DNA from: Sediminibacterium roseum
GTDB taxonomy: Bacteria; Bacteroidota; Bacteroidia; Chitinophagales; Chitinophagaceae
Assembly (NCBI RefSeq): GCF_009939005.1
Contig: NZ_JAACJS010000015.1
Span: 1 to 64,000, forward strand
DNA: 64,000 nucleotides
Reading direction: 5' to 3'
Shown: in pieces, positions 16,169 to 26,011 of the stretch
Layout of the letters: every line of letters begins with the position of its first letter
Position numbering within the stretch: position 1 is the first letter of the stretch
Position numbers and translations under genes: made by a program
The notes under the pieces: model-generated
The model's database searches: none
The model's input: only the letters and a program-made list of their open reading frames with translations
Told to the model about the DNA's origin: nothing

Positions 16169-16957
16169 CTAAGAAGCTTTGCGGGTTGTTTTCTTGTGCC
16201 CGCCCAGGCTCTGTTTCAATTGTTCCATCAGGTCGCTGGATGCAGTATGAACCACTTTCATGGTTGGCTTCGCCACTGTTTTTCCTTTCGCTTTCGCTTT
16301 GGCCTTGATGAACTGCAATAGTTTGTCGTTGTAAACATCTTTAAATGCACTGATGTCAAATTTCTTTGTAAGCTGCTCTATCAGCGTTGCCGCTACTTTT
16401 ACTTCAGCCGGTTTGCTTTTGGTAGAAGGGATCTTGAGCTCGCTGTGTGCACGCACTTCGTGTTTGAACCTGAGCTTGTACAGCATCAGGGCATTACCCG
16501 TTGGCTTGATCATCGCGATGGTTTCCTTGTTGCGCAGCACATAGGTACCCAACGCCACTTTGCCCGTTTTTTCCAACGCATCGCGAAGCAGGGCATACGC
16601 CCTTGAACCGCTTTTGTCGGGTTCGAGGTAATAAGCATTCTCGTAATAGATCGTATCGATCTCTTCCTGCAGGCAGAACTGCGTGATCTCTATCATCTTG
16701 GTCTTCTCCGGGCTCGCTTTCTCAAAATCCTCATCGGTAAGCACTACGTATTTATCGTTGAGCATGTACCCTTTTACAATGTTCTCCCATTTCACTTCCT
16801 TACCGGTTTTTTCGTTGACCCGCTGGAAACGGATGTTTGCATTATCCTTTTTGTCAAGCATATCAAAGTCCAGGCTGCTTTCCTGCGTTGCCGCATACAG
16901 CTTGATCGGGATGTTGACCAATCCGAAACCGATGGAACCTGTCCATAATGACCTCAT
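16169..16957 (-). CDS. ku: Ku protein, non-homologous end joining
   Basis: A 262-residue bacterial Ku, the homodimeric ring that loads on broken DNA ends and recruits LigD. The start MRSLWTGSIGFGLVNIPIKL is the family hallmark, followed by YVVLTDEDFEKASPE, IDTIYYENAYYLEPD and YALLRDAL. The core is followed by a short Lys-rich C-terminal tail (KAKAKAKGKTVAKP, ending GGHKKTTRKAS), as in Ku proteins with a DNA-binding extension. It is downstream of the SDR gene (11 bp) and ligD on the same strand, so ligD-SDR-ku is probably one operon. Confidence 0.96.
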   Translation of the reverse strand: MRSLWTGSIGFGLVNIPIKLYAATQESSLDFDMLDKKDNANIRFQRVNEKTGKEVKWENIVKGYMLNDKYVVLTDEDFEKASPEKTKMIEITQFCLQEEIDTIYYENAYYLEPDKSGSRAYALLRDALEKTGKVALGTYVLRNKETIAMIKPTGNALMLYKLRFKHEVRAHSELKIPSTKSKPAEVKVAATLIEQLTKKFDISAFKDVYNDKLLQFIKAKAKAKGKTVAKPTMKVVHTASSDLMEQLKQSLGGHKKTTRKAS

Positions 16958-16968
16958 AAAAAAATAAT

Positions 16969-17826
16969 TTAACCGTTAATAATTTCTCCCCCGTTGGGAT
17001 GAATGAATTGACCCGTTATGTATGATGAATCCTCCGTTGCCAGGAACAGGAAAGCGGGCGCCACTTCTGCCGGTTCGCCCGCCCGCTCCATCGGCGTTTC
17101 GGCGCCGTGGTGCGACACGCGGTTTGCCTTGAAACTGGCGGGGATCAACGGCGTCCAGATCGGCCCGGGCGCAACCCCGTTTACGCGTATTCCTTTTTTT
17201 ACGAGGTTGGCCGACAGGCTGCGTGTGAATGAAACGATCGCACCTTTTGTTGCCGCATAATCCAGTAAATGCTTGCTGCCGCGGTATGCCGTTACAGAAG
17301 AAGTATTGATGATGCAGCTGCCTCTTTTCATAAAAGGCAAAGCATGTTGTATGATGTGGATCATCGCGAATACATTTACCGCGAACACTTTCTGCAGTTT
17401 GGCCGTGGTAATGTCTTCGATCTTTTTTGTTTCGTAATGCAGTGCCGCATTGTTTACCAGGATGTCGATGCGCCCAAACTGTTTCACGGTTTCTTTCACC
17501 GCTTTTTTACAGAACGCTTCTTTGGCCAGGTCGCCCTTGATCAACAGGCATTGCCTGCCGTACTGTTCCACCTCTTTTTTTGCCTGGCGCGCATCCGCGT
17601 TCTCGTTCAGGTAAACGATGGCAACATCTGCGCCTTCTTTGGCAAAAAGAATGGCCACGGCTTTACCGATGCCGCTGTCGCCCCCGGTGATCAATAACTT
17701 TTTATCCCGCAACCGTCCGCTCCCCGGGTACACGGGTTCCGATACCGGTTTGGGATGCATCCTTGTTTCTGATCCCGGCCGTTGTTGCGATTGACGGGGT
17801 TTCGTTTGTTTTTTTGCTTTGGCCAT
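16969..17826 (-). CDS. SDR-family oxidoreductase within the NHEJ operon
   Basis: A 285-residue classical short-chain dehydrogenase. I start it at ATG 17826; a GTG at 17832 is also in frame. The NAD(P) motif TGGDSGIGKAVA is near residue 50, NNAALHYE near 130, and the catalytic Ser-Tyr-Lys is seen as NTSSVTAYRG and YAATKG. A basic N-terminal extension of about 40 residues (MAKAKKQTKPRQSQQRPGSE) precedes the fold, as in the YhdF/YdaD-like general-stress SDRs. It sits between ligD (9 bp) and ku (11 bp), so it is cotranscribed with NHEJ genes although no repair role is known. Confidence 0.9.
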   Translation of the reverse strand: MAKAKKQTKPRQSQQRPGSETRMHPKPVSEPVYPGSGRLRDKKLLITGGDSGIGKAVAILFAKEGADVAIVYLNENADARQAKKEVEQYGRQCLLIKGDLAKEAFCKKAVKETVKQFGRIDILVNNAALHYETKKIEDITTAKLQKVFAVNVFAMIHIIQHALPFMKRGSCIINTSSVTAYRGSKHLLDYAATKGAIVSFTRSLSANLVKKGIRVNGVAPGPIWTPLIPASFKANRVSHHGAETPMERAGEPAEVAPAFLFLATEDSSYITGQFIHPNGGEIING

Positions 17827-17835
17827 ATACACTGT

Positions 17836-20583
17836 TTATTCTTCTGCACTCAGGTTTTGTAAATTTTCGATCGCCTTTTTCATGTTGATCCCCTTGCCGA
17901 GCACGGGTTTAAAAATATCGCCCTCTTCCTTGATCCTTGCGATGGCATTGTGTATGGTAAAATCCTGCATCTTCAACCCTTTCTTCACCTCTTCCCAATG
18001 CAAGGGCATCGACACGGTTGCATCCGGTTTGGGCCGGAGCGAGTATGCGGTTGCCAGTGTGGCCTGCGGGCGGTTCTGCAGGAAATCGAGGTACATCTTG
18101 CCATTCCTTTTCTTAACGATCCGTTCAATACTGGTAAAACCGGGCAGCTCGTGCGTAACGATCGTTACGATCAACCGCGCAAATTCCTTGGATTGCTCGT
18201 ATGTATATTTTGCGCCAAGCGGGATATAGATGTGCAGTCCTGTTGAGCCGGATGTTTTACAGTAACAATCAACTTCCGCACTATCCAGTACCTGCTTTAC
18301 CATATTGGCGGCTTCCACAACTTTTTCAAATTTGTTTCTTTCAGAAGGATCCAGGTCTATGATGCACCAATCCGGGTTATCGGGCTTCCTGATGGTACTG
18401 CTCCAGGGGTTCATTTCTATACATCCAAGCGATGCCATGTATAAAATATCCGCTTCTGTTTTGCAAACCATAAAGTTCCGGTCGCCCCCTTCGTCTGTGT
18501 GGTAAGGAAAGGTCTTGATCCAGTCCGGCACTTTTCCCGTTACATCTTTCTGGTAAAAACTTTCACCGTTGATGCCGTTGGGATGGCGGTTGAGCGACAT
18601 CGGCCTGTCTTTCATATACGGCAACATAAACGGCGCTGCCTGGTAATAATAATTCAGCATGTCACGTTTGGTGATCTTGCCTTTGGGCCAGTAGACCTTG
18701 CTGAGATTGGTAAAGCTGATCTCTTTACCACCGATCTTGCGCACCTGGGTCTCATCCGTAGGGTTGAGAAACGTTTTTCGCTCCGTGCCCTCCTGTGCCG
18801 TCAGGATCTTTTGCCTGTGCAGCACGCTTGTTTTTTTAACGGCCTTTTTTGTTGCGGTTGCTTTTTCCATAACTACGTCTTTTGCGGCTTTGTCGATGCG
18901 CATTCCTTCAAAAGAAGGATGGCGCATTACCCCGTCGCTTGTGATTTCTGTGAACGATACTTCGCAAACCAGTTGCGGCCTGAGCCATGTGGCCGTTGCG
19001 TGCGGCGGGTTGGGCTGAAACCTCGATGGCTTATTGATGTCAGGCTCCGCGGCAAACGGGATGGTTTTGGTGATGAGTGGTTTGAACTGCTTCATCATCT
19101 CTTTCTGCAACGCATCCGAGAACCCGGTTCCGATCTTCCCGATATAATTGAGTTCTTTTCCTTTGTAAACACCCACGAGCAAGGCGCTGAAAAGTTTAGA
19201 ACTGTCGTCGTTCCTCGTAAATCCTCCGATCACCACTTCCTGCCGCTGGTTCACTTTTATCTTGAGCCATTCTTTGGTTCGGAGTCCGGGGGTATACAGG
19301 CTATCTGATTTTTTCGCCATGATGCCCTCCAATCCCATTTTGGCAGCGGTGGCGAAGAATTTCGTTCCCGCCACGTCAAAATTTTCGCTGAGCAATATGG
19401 TTTCGTTTTGCGGAAGGGTGCTTCTGAGGATGTTTCTCCGCTCACTTAACGGAACATCAAGCAATGACTTGCCATCGAGCCACAGAATGTCGAATACATA
19501 AAATTTAAGTTCCCCGTCGGCCTCACTGCGCCAGTTCTGGAGGTTGCCAAAATCAGAGATCCCCGATTTGCCTGCAACGATGATCTCTCCATCAAGCACA
19601 ACATCCATCCCCACATTTTTCAGCGCATCGTAAACAGGATAGAATTTTTCGTTGAACGATTTGTTGTTGCGTGAGCGCAGTTCTACTTTGCCGTTCCTGC
19701 AATAGGCAACGGTTCTGTATCCGTCCCACTTGATCTCGTATTGCCAACCCGGATCGTCAAATGGCTTGTCTACCAAAGTTGCCAGCATGGGCGAAACATC
19801 TTTCGGGAAGGCGGCTTTCTTTCCCGCTACGGGTTCAATTTTTTTTTTAGCGGCGGCCGAACGCACGCTGGTGGTTTTCTTTGCGGCTGTCTTTTTTGCC
19901 GGCGCCTTTTTGGGTGCGGTTTTCTTAGCGGATTTTTTCAACGCAGGTGTTTTATCAACCGCCTTCTTCGTATTTTTTTCCTCCCTGTTCGATTTCCAAA
20001 CATTGTCTGCGGCTTTTTCCACCTGTTTCAGGGTTCTGCCCGAAACAACGGACTTTTCTTTCCTGGTTACGTCGCTCGTTTTTGCATATTCATCCCTGTG
20101 TTTGATGAGCAACCACGCATTTTCTCCCCTCCCATGCGTGTGTACCAAAGCATATTCGCCCTTTAGTTTCTCACCGTGCAGCCTGAACTTGAGCGAGCCC
20201 GCCTTTAGTTGCTTGAGCAGTACTTTTTCCTGGGCGTTTTTGCTCTCAGCCGGTTCAAGGGGTTCATAGGTTCCCTCGTCCCAAACGATAACGGTACCGC
20301 CACCATATTGCCCTTGCGGGATGATTCCCTCGAAGGTCCTGTAATCGTAGGGATGGTCCTCCACCATCATCGCCAGTCGTTTCACTGCCGGGTCGGTTGA
20401 AGGGCCCTTGGGCACCGCCCAGCTTTTCAATACACCATCCATCTCCAGCCTGAAATCGTAATGCAGGTGCGAGGCATCGTGTTTCTGTATCACAAAACGC
20501 AATGCCTTGCCATCGGCTTTTCCACCGGTGGGCTCTGGTGTTTTCGTAAAACTCCGTTTCTTTTTATAGAGTGTAAGTGCCAT
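17836..20583 (-). CDS. ligD: ATP-dependent DNA ligase LigD (phosphoesterase-ligase-polymerase)
   Basis: A 915-residue multifunctional NHEJ enzyme from ATG 20583; upstream in-frame starts add a poorly coding extension. Order: 3'-phosphoesterase (HDASHLHYDFRLEMDGVLKS, about 25-175), a Lys/Ala-rich linker of about 50 residues (KKSAKKTAPKKAPAKKTAAK), the ligase domain with nucleophile Lys in YEIKWDGYR (about 285-590), and a C-terminal AEP polymerase/primase with the metal motif IDLDPSE (about 630-900). This is the Pseudomonas-type order, not the mycobacterial polymerase-first order. It is the first gene of the ligD-SDR-ku operon and divergent from the signalling island. Confidence 0.95.
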   Translation of the reverse strand: MALTLYKKKRSFTKTPEPTGGKADGKALRFVIQKHDASHLHYDFRLEMDGVLKSWAVPKGPSTDPAVKRLAMMVEDHPYDYRTFEGIIPQGQYGGGTVIVWDEGTYEPLEPAESKNAQEKVLLKQLKAGSLKFRLHGEKLKGEYALVHTHGRGENAWLLIKHRDEYAKTSDVTRKEKSVVSGRTLKQVEKAADNVWKSNREEKNTKKAVDKTPALKKSAKKTAPKKAPAKKTAAKKTTSVRSAAAKKKIEPVAGKKAAFPKDVSPMLATLVDKPFDDPGWQYEIKWDGYRTVAYCRNGKVELRSRNNKSFNEKFYPVYDALKNVGMDVVLDGEIIVAGKSGISDFGNLQNWRSEADGELKFYVFDILWLDGKSLLDVPLSERRNILRSTLPQNETILLSENFDVAGTKFFATAAKMGLEGIMAKKSDSLYTPGLRTKEWLKIKVNQRQEVVIGGFTRNDDSSKLFSALLVGVYKGKELNYIGKIGTGFSDALQKEMMKQFKPLITKTIPFAAEPDINKPSRFQPNPPHATATWLRPQLVCEVSFTEITSDGVMRHPSFEGMRIDKAAKDVVMEKATATKKAVKKTSVLHRQKILTAQEGTERKTFLNPTDETQVRKIGGKEISFTNLSKVYWPKGKITKRDMLNYYYQAAPFMLPYMKDRPMSLNRHPNGINGESFYQKDVTGKVPDWIKTFPYHTDEGGDRNFMVCKTEADILYMASLGCIEMNPWSSTIRKPDNPDWCIIDLDPSERNKFEKVVEAANMVKQVLDSAEVDCYCKTSGSTGLHIYIPLGAKYTYEQSKEFARLIVTIVTHELPGFTSIERIVKKRNGKMYLDFLQNRPQATLATAYSLRPKPDATVSMPLHWEEVKKGLKMQDFTIHNAIARIKEEGDIFKPVLGKGINMKKAIENLQNLSAEE

Positions 20584-20768
20584 ACCTACAACGGTCATAA
20601 AAGGTGTGCCATATAAGAGGCCACAGGCTGGCATGATTTTTTTAATGCTAGCTGTTTGCCGATATCCTATCCAATTCAATCTATTTATCGCAGGGAAGCA
20701 ATGCTATTTCTTTGTAAATGGTTTATCTTCCGACCGCGATTTTTTACCCTGCAAAAAGGCCTGGCTGA

Positions 20769-22040
20769 ATGATACTGATCGTCGACGACCGTAAGGAAAA
20801 CATACTCTCCCTCAAAAGCATCCTTGAGCTTCACAAATTCGAGGTTGATACCGCCGCTTCCGGTGAAGAGGCCCTCCGGAAAATTCTCAGATCCGACTAC
20901 GAACTCGTGATCCTCGATGTGCAGATGCCCGGAATGGATGGGTTTGAAGTGGCAGAGGCCATCAGCGGGTACAGCAAATCGAAAGACATTCCCATCATTT
21001 TCCTTACCGCGGTGAGCATCGACAAACGGTTTATACAGAAAGGTTACAAATCGGGCGGCATCGATTATGTTACCAAGCCGTTTGATCCAGACATCCTCCT
21101 GCTGAAAGTAAAAACATTCAGCCGTCTCCACGACCAGAACAAAAAACTCCACGATATCCAGCTGGAGCTTCGCCAGGAGATCGAGTTCCGTAAAGACGCG
21201 GAGCAACAGCTCAATGCCATGAACCAATCGCTCGAACAGAAGATCGCGGAGCGTACGGAAAACCTGGTGAGCGCCAACGCCGAACTCGCCAAGAAGAACC
21301 TGGAGCTGCAGCAGTTTGCTTACATCGCTTCGCACGATCTGAAAGAGCCGTTGCGTAAGATTCAGATCTTTGGGAACCTCATTAAAGATAAAATAATTAC
21401 GCCGGGCGAAAAAAGCGAACTGTATGTGCAGAAAGTGATACACTCGGCAGACCGCATGTCGGCGCTTGTAAACGATGTGCTTGCCTATTCCGCCATCGAC
21501 ATCCCCAAAAAGTTTGAACCGGTTGACCTGAACAAGGTGCTGCACGAGATCATCAACGATTTTGAGATCCTGATCGAAGAAAAGAACGCCGTGATCTCGA
21601 AAAACAATTTACCGGTGGTCGAAATGATCCCTATCCAGGCGCGGCAACTGTTGCAAAACCTTGTGGCCAACGCGATCAAGTTCTCCCGCGATGGCGTGAA
21701 CCCTATGATCGCCGTAAATGCCGAGCTCATAGAAGAAAAAGACTGGAACGCCCAACCGGTTGATGTGTCGCGCGCGAAATATTGCATCATCACGGTAAAA
21801 GACAACGGCATTGGGTTCCAGGACGAATACAGCGACAAGATCTTTTCGATCTTCCAGCGCCTGCATTCTTCCGACGCATTTGAGGGCACGGGCATCGGGC
21901 TCGCAATCGCCAAAAAAATAACGGAAACACACAAAGGATTCATCACGGCCAAAAGCGAACCCGGTAAAGGAAGCGCGTTCTCCGTATTGCTGCCTTTGCA
22001 TCAAACCGATCCTTCAGAATACCAAACAACAAACGCATAA
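20769..22040 (+). CDS. Receiver-histidine kinase hybrid (REC-HisKA-HATPase)
   Basis: A 423-residue soluble protein. An N-terminal receiver has phospho-acceptor Asp50 (LVILDVQMPG) and Lys103. A coiled coil (about 120-180) follows, then HisKA with phospho-His189 in [11 protein letters not shown], and an HATPase domain with N-box NLVANAIKFS, NGIGF and [11 protein letters not shown]. There is no membrane segment or sensor domain, so input must come as phosphate on the receiver. It opens an operon running to 27408; the next gene starts 2 bp after its stop. Its H-box is nearly identical to that of the 27934-31572 fusion, suggesting a shared partner class. Confidence 0.93.
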   Translation: MILIVDDRKENILSLKSILELHKFEVDTAASGEEALRKILRSDYELVILDVQMPGMDGFEVAEAISGYSKSKDIPIIFLTAVSIDKRFIQKGYKSGGIDYVTKPFDPDILLLKVKTFSRLHDQNKKLHDIQLELRQEIEFRKDAEQQLNAMNQSLEQKIAERTENLVSANAELAKKNLELQQFAYIASHDLKEPLRKIQIFGNLIKDKIITPGEKSELYVQKVIHSADRMSALVNDVLAYSAIDIPKKFEPVDLNKVLHEIINDFEILIEEKNAVISKNNLPVVEMIPIQARQLLQNLVANAIKFSRDGVNPMIAVNAELIEEKDWNAQPVDVSRAKYCIITVKDNGIGFQDEYSDKIFSIFQRLHSSDAFEGTGIGLAIAKKITETHKGFITAKSEPGKGSAFSVLLPLHQTDPSEYQTTNA

Positions 22041-22042
22041 CG

Positions 22043-25000
22043 ATGAAATCTACGTTTCAAAGAAATCTACTGGTCGGTTTCGGCTTGTCGCTGTTCCTGC
22101 TGATCGTTAGTTCAATTGCCTCCTACATCAGCATCAAAAACCTGCTGACCAGCGTAGAGGAAGTACAACGTACCGATAAGATCATCCAAACGATCGAAGG
22201 AACTTTATCTACCTTGAAAGATGCAGAAACGGGCCAGCGTGGTTTCCTGCTCACCGGCCGCGAAACGTTTCTTGAACCTTACCACGGCGCGTACCAGAAA
22301 GCCATGTCGCAATTGCAGGCTGCAAAAGAACTGACAAACGCCGACCCTGTACAGCAAAAGAATTATGCAGACCTGGAAGCCGTGATCGCAAACCGGCTCC
22401 AATTGCTGCAGAACCTGATCGAACTGAAAAAGACCCAGAATACGATAGATGCTTCGGGGCTCGAGAAAGGCAAACAGCACATGGATGAAGCAAGGAGGAT
22501 CGTGAAGGCGATAGCCGATCATGAAGAGAAAATTCTGCAGGAGCGCACCGGAAAATTAAAAACGTCTTCCGCAAATACGCCTTTACTGATACTGGTCGCT
22601 GCCATTCTCTCGATCGTGATCACACTGGTGTTTTTTGTACGCATCAACAACGATTTCAAACGCAGGCAGATCCTGCAGAAAGAACTGCAGGACAAAGACG
22701 AAGACATTGCCCGCAGGATACACATCATCCAGGGGATCGCCGAAAAAATTTCAGCCGGCGACTACGAGGTACGTGCAACAGACGAAGGTGCAGATGGCCT
22801 CGGCAACCTTTCCGTTTCGCTGAACAAAATGGCGGAATCACTTTCTTATTCTTTTGGATTGCTGTCTGACAAAGAATGGCTGCAAACCGGTATCGCAAAC
22901 CTGAACACAGAAATGATCGGTGATGTTGACGTCAGGTCGCTTTCATCAAAGATCATCGTATTCATCGCCGGTTATACACGCAGTCTTGTTGGCGTTGTGT
23001 ATGTGGCAGAAGACGACCGCCTTTCGCTTGTAAACAGTTTTGCTTTTGCCGACGAGAACAAACGCAGGGAAATTGCTATTGGTGAGGGGATTGCGGGACA
23101 GGCGGCACAAACAGGCAAAACGATCGTGCTAACAGACATTCCTGAATCGAGCATCCTGATCAGTTATGCAACGGGGCAGGCAAAACCAAAAAGCGTAATG
23201 GCTACGCCTATCTATTACGAGGGAAGGGTTACGGGTGTGATCGAGCTTGCTTCAATGGAGAATTACACACAGAACGATATCGCTTTCCTTGAAATGGTTT
23301 CTCCTGCCATCGGCACCGCGCTTTCTACTGCAGAAAACAGGAAAAAGCTGCAGGAACTGCTCGAAGAAACACAATCACAATCAGAAGAACTACAGGCGCA
23401 GCACAACGAGCTCGAAAACGTAAACGCAGAGCTCGAGATGCAGGCGCAACGTTTACAGGCTTCCGATGAAGAGATGAAAGTGCAGCAGGAAGAACTCATT
23501 CACGCCAACAACGAACTGGAAGAAAAAGCAAGACAGCTCGAAGAAAAGAACCAGCAGATCAACGAACGCAATATCCTGATCCAAAACAAGGCAGAGCAAC
23601 TGGCCGCAAGTACCAAATACAAATCGGAGTTCCTGGCGAATATGTCGCATGAACTGCGGACGCCGTTAAACTCAATACTGTTGTTATCGCGGCTGATGTC
23701 TGACAACAACGAGAGCAACCTTACAGAAGAACAGATCGAATACGCAAAAGTGATTCAGAGTTCCGGGCAGGGCCTGCTGGCGCTGATCAACGAGATCCTT
23801 GACCTTTCGAAGATCGAAGCGGGAAAAATGGATCTTGTGTTTGAAGATGTTTTTGTACACGATGTGATCAAGAACCTCAGCTCCATCTTCCAGCCGCTTG
23901 CGCAGGAGAAACACATCGGCTTCCTGGTTGATATAGACCGCGATGTGCCGGGCACGGTTGAAACAGACAACATGCGCCTGGAGCAGGTATTGAAAAACCT
24001 GATCGCAAACGCACTGAAGTTTACAGCCAGTGGTTCGGTGGGCGTACACGTATCGGTGAAGGGCAGCAACATTTCGTTTGCCGTTACGGATACGGGTATC
24101 GGAATTTCGGAAGACAAACAACAGCTCATCTTTGAAGCCTTTCAGCAGGAAGATGGCTCCACAAGAAGAAAGTACGGCGGAACCGGACTTGGGCTTTCCA
24201 TCAGCCGCGAGCTCGCGAAGTTGCTGGGCGGCGAGATCACTTTGAAAAGCGAAGTGGGCAAAGGAAGCACGTTCACACTTACCATTCCATTGAAACACAC
24301 GGCACAACAACCCGTTGAAACACCGGTGCAGATCGCAACAAAGGTGCTGGAAGAAACACAGGCGGCAAACCATCCTGTTGAAAACAAATACCTCAGCGAG
24401 GTGATCCCGCCGGATGTTCCGGACGACCGCAACAAAATAAACCGGAACGACAAAGTGATCCTGATCGTGGAAGACGATGTGAACTTTGCAAAATCGCTGG
24501 TCGAGTTCACACACAAACAAGGTTACAAAGCCGTTGTAACCGTTCGTGGCGACGAGGCCTTGTCGCTTGCGAAACTGTACAAACCTGCCGGCATTTTGAT
24601 GGATATACAGCTTCCGGTGAAAGATGGACTGGAGGCGATGGACGAGTTGAAGAACGACACGGAGACCAGGCATATTCCTGTTCACATGATGTCATCGCAC
24701 GAAATGAAAATGAAGAGCCTTTCGAAAGGTGCGATCGATTTCATAAGCAAACCCGTTGCTTTTGAGAAGATGAACGATATTTTCCAGAAGCTGGAATATG
24801 TGCTCAACCAGGGCCCGCAGAAAGTATTGATCGTTGAGGAAAACCCGAAGCATGCAAAGGCCCTCGCCTACTTCCTCGAAACATACCATGTGAACTCGGA
24901 GATAAAGAATACGGTAGACGCGGGCATCCAGGCATTGAAAAGCCAGGACGTGAACTGCGTGATCCTCGATATGGAACTTCCTGCGCAGAATGCTTATGAA

Positions 25001-25627
25001 ACATTGGAAAAGGTGAAGAAGACACCGGGGCTGGAACATTTGCCGATCATCATCTTCACCGGTAAAAGTTTATCAAGGGTGGAAGAACAGCGCATCCGCC
25101 AGTATGCAGACTCGATCGTTGTAAAAACCGCCTACTCTTACCAGCGCATCATAGATGAAGTATCGATCTTCCTTCACCTGGTGGAAGAGAACATCAAACC
25201 CGCAGACAGCCAATATAAAAAACTGGGTATGCTGCAGGATGTGTTGAAAGGGAAAACAGTGCTGATCGCAGACGACGACGTACGCAACATCTACTCGTTA
25301 ACAAGGGCATTGGAAAACCTCAGCATGAACGTGATCTCAGCTATGGATGGAAAAGAAGCGCTGGCAAAACTGGAAGAATCCAAAAAAGTGGATGTGGTGC
25401 TGATGGACATGATGATGCCAGAAATGGACGGGTATACAAGCATCCAGGAGATCAGGAAACAAGGCAAATACCGCAACCTCCCGATCATTGCCGTAACCGC
25501 TAAGGCAATGCTGGGCGACAGGGAGAAATGCATCAACGCAGGCGCCTCGGATTATATTACCAAACCGGTTGACATCGACCAGCTATTGTCGTTATTAAGG
25601 GTATGGCTGTATGATGCAGACGTATAA
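22043..25627 (+). CDS. CHASE3-HAMP-GAF hybrid histidine kinase with three receivers
   Basis: A 1194-residue membrane sensor. A signal-anchor helix (about 8-30) and a second helix (about 176-198) bracket a periplasmic CHASE3 domain (ETGQRGFLLTG). HAMP follows, then GAF (about 285-430), a long coiled coil, HisKA (FLANMSHELRTPLNSILLL, about 530), HATPase (GTGLGLSISRELAKLLGG), and three receivers: LMDIQLP (about 855), VILDMELP (about 970) and VLMDMMMP (about 1120). Receiver 2 starts VLIVEEN, with Glu-Glu where Asp pairs are usual, so it may be altered in metal binding. It is in the operon with the flanking genes. Confidence 0.93.
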   Translation: MKSTFQRNLLVGFGLSLFLLIVSSIASYISIKNLLTSVEEVQRTDKIIQTIEGTLSTLKDAETGQRGFLLTGRETFLEPYHGAYQKAMSQLQAAKELTNADPVQQKNYADLEAVIANRLQLLQNLIELKKTQNTIDASGLEKGKQHMDEARRIVKAIADHEEKILQERTGKLKTSSANTPLLILVAAILSIVITLVFFVRINNDFKRRQILQKELQDKDEDIARRIHIIQGIAEKISAGDYEVRATDEGADGLGNLSVSLNKMAESLSYSFGLLSDKEWLQTGIANLNTEMIGDVDVRSLSSKIIVFIAGYTRSLVGVVYVAEDDRLSLVNSFAFADENKRREIAIGEGIAGQAAQTGKTIVLTDIPESSILISYATGQAKPKSVMATPIYYEGRVTGVIELASMENYTQNDIAFLEMVSPAIGTALSTAENRKKLQELLEETQSQSEELQAQHNELENVNAELEMQAQRLQASDEEMKVQQEELIHANNELEEKARQLEEKNQQINERNILIQNKAEQLAASTKYKSEFLANMSHELRTPLNSILLLSRLMSDNNESNLTEEQIEYAKVIQSSGQGLLALINEILDLSKIEAGKMDLVFEDVFVHDVIKNLSSIFQPLAQEKHIGFLVDIDRDVPGTVETDNMRLEQVLKNLIANALKFTASGSVGVHVSVKGSNISFAVTDTGIGISEDKQQLIFEAFQQEDGSTRRKYGGTGLGLSISRELAKLLGGEITLKSEVGKGSTFTLTIPLKHTAQQPVETPVQIATKVLEETQAANHPVENKYLSEVIPPDVPDDRNKINRNDKVILIVEDDVNFAKSLVEFTHKQGYKAVVTVRGDEALSLAKLYKPAGILMDIQLPVKDGLEAMDELKNDTETRHIPVHMMSSHEMKMKSLSKGAIDFISKPVAFEKMNDIFQKLEYVLNQGPQKVLIVEENPKHAKALAYFLETYHVNSEIKNTVDAGIQALKSQDVNCVILDMELPAQNAYETLEKVKKTPGLEHLPIIIFTGKSLSRVEEQRIRQYADSIVVKTAYSYQRIIDEVSIFLHLVEENIKPADSQYKKLGMLQDVLKGKTVLIADDDVRNIYSLTRALENLSMNVISAMDGKEALAKLEESKKVDVVLMDMMMPEMDGYTSIQEIRKQGKYRNLPIIAVTAKAMLGDREKCINAGASDYITKPVDIDQLLSLLRVWLYDADV

Positions 25628-25637
25628 AACGCAAAAC

Positions 25638-26009
25638 ATGCCAGCAAAAAAAATACTGATCATAGACGACGACAACAGGAACGTATTTGCACTGTCGGCC
25701 GTGCTGAAAGCCAAAGGTTTTGAGTGCCTGAAAGCATTGGGGATGGAAGAAGCGTTTCATATTTTAACTGCAACCCCGGATGTTGATATCATCCTGCTTG
25801 ATATGATGATGCCCGATATAGACGGCTACCAGGCGATCCCGCTGATACGCGCGCGAGAACAAAACCGCTCGACGCCCATCATTGCCGTAACCGCGCAGGC
25901 GATGAAGGGCGACAGGGAACGCTGCCTGGCCGCAGGTGCGGATGGGTACATTTCAAAACCGGTTAACATTGATGAACTATTGAACCTGATGAGCACTTTC
26001 ATACAATAA
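25638..26009 (+). CDS. Stand-alone CheY-like response regulator
   Basis: A 123-residue receiver with no output domain: KKILIIDDDNRNVFAL, phospho-acceptor Asp in ILLDMMMPDIDG, Thr in AVTAQAM and Lys in YISKPVN. I take ATG 25638; an in-frame ATG at 25611 would overlap the kinase gene by 17 bp. It is closest in sequence style to receiver 3 of the upstream kinase, so a duplicated receiver that left the hybrid kinase is plausible. It is followed after 2 bp by cheR. Confidence 0.9.
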   Translation: MPAKKILIIDDDNRNVFALSAVLKAKGFECLKALGMEEAFHILTATPDVDIILLDMMMPDIDGYQAIPLIRAREQNRSTPIIAVTAQAMKGDRERCLAAGADGYISKPVNIDELLNLMSTFIQ

Positions 26010-26011
26010 TT

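Noticed and set aside
20607..20642. Terminator-like TGCCA/TGGCA hairpin with T-tract before ligD
   Set aside because: The stem is only five base pairs with a large loop, and no plus-strand gene ends there.
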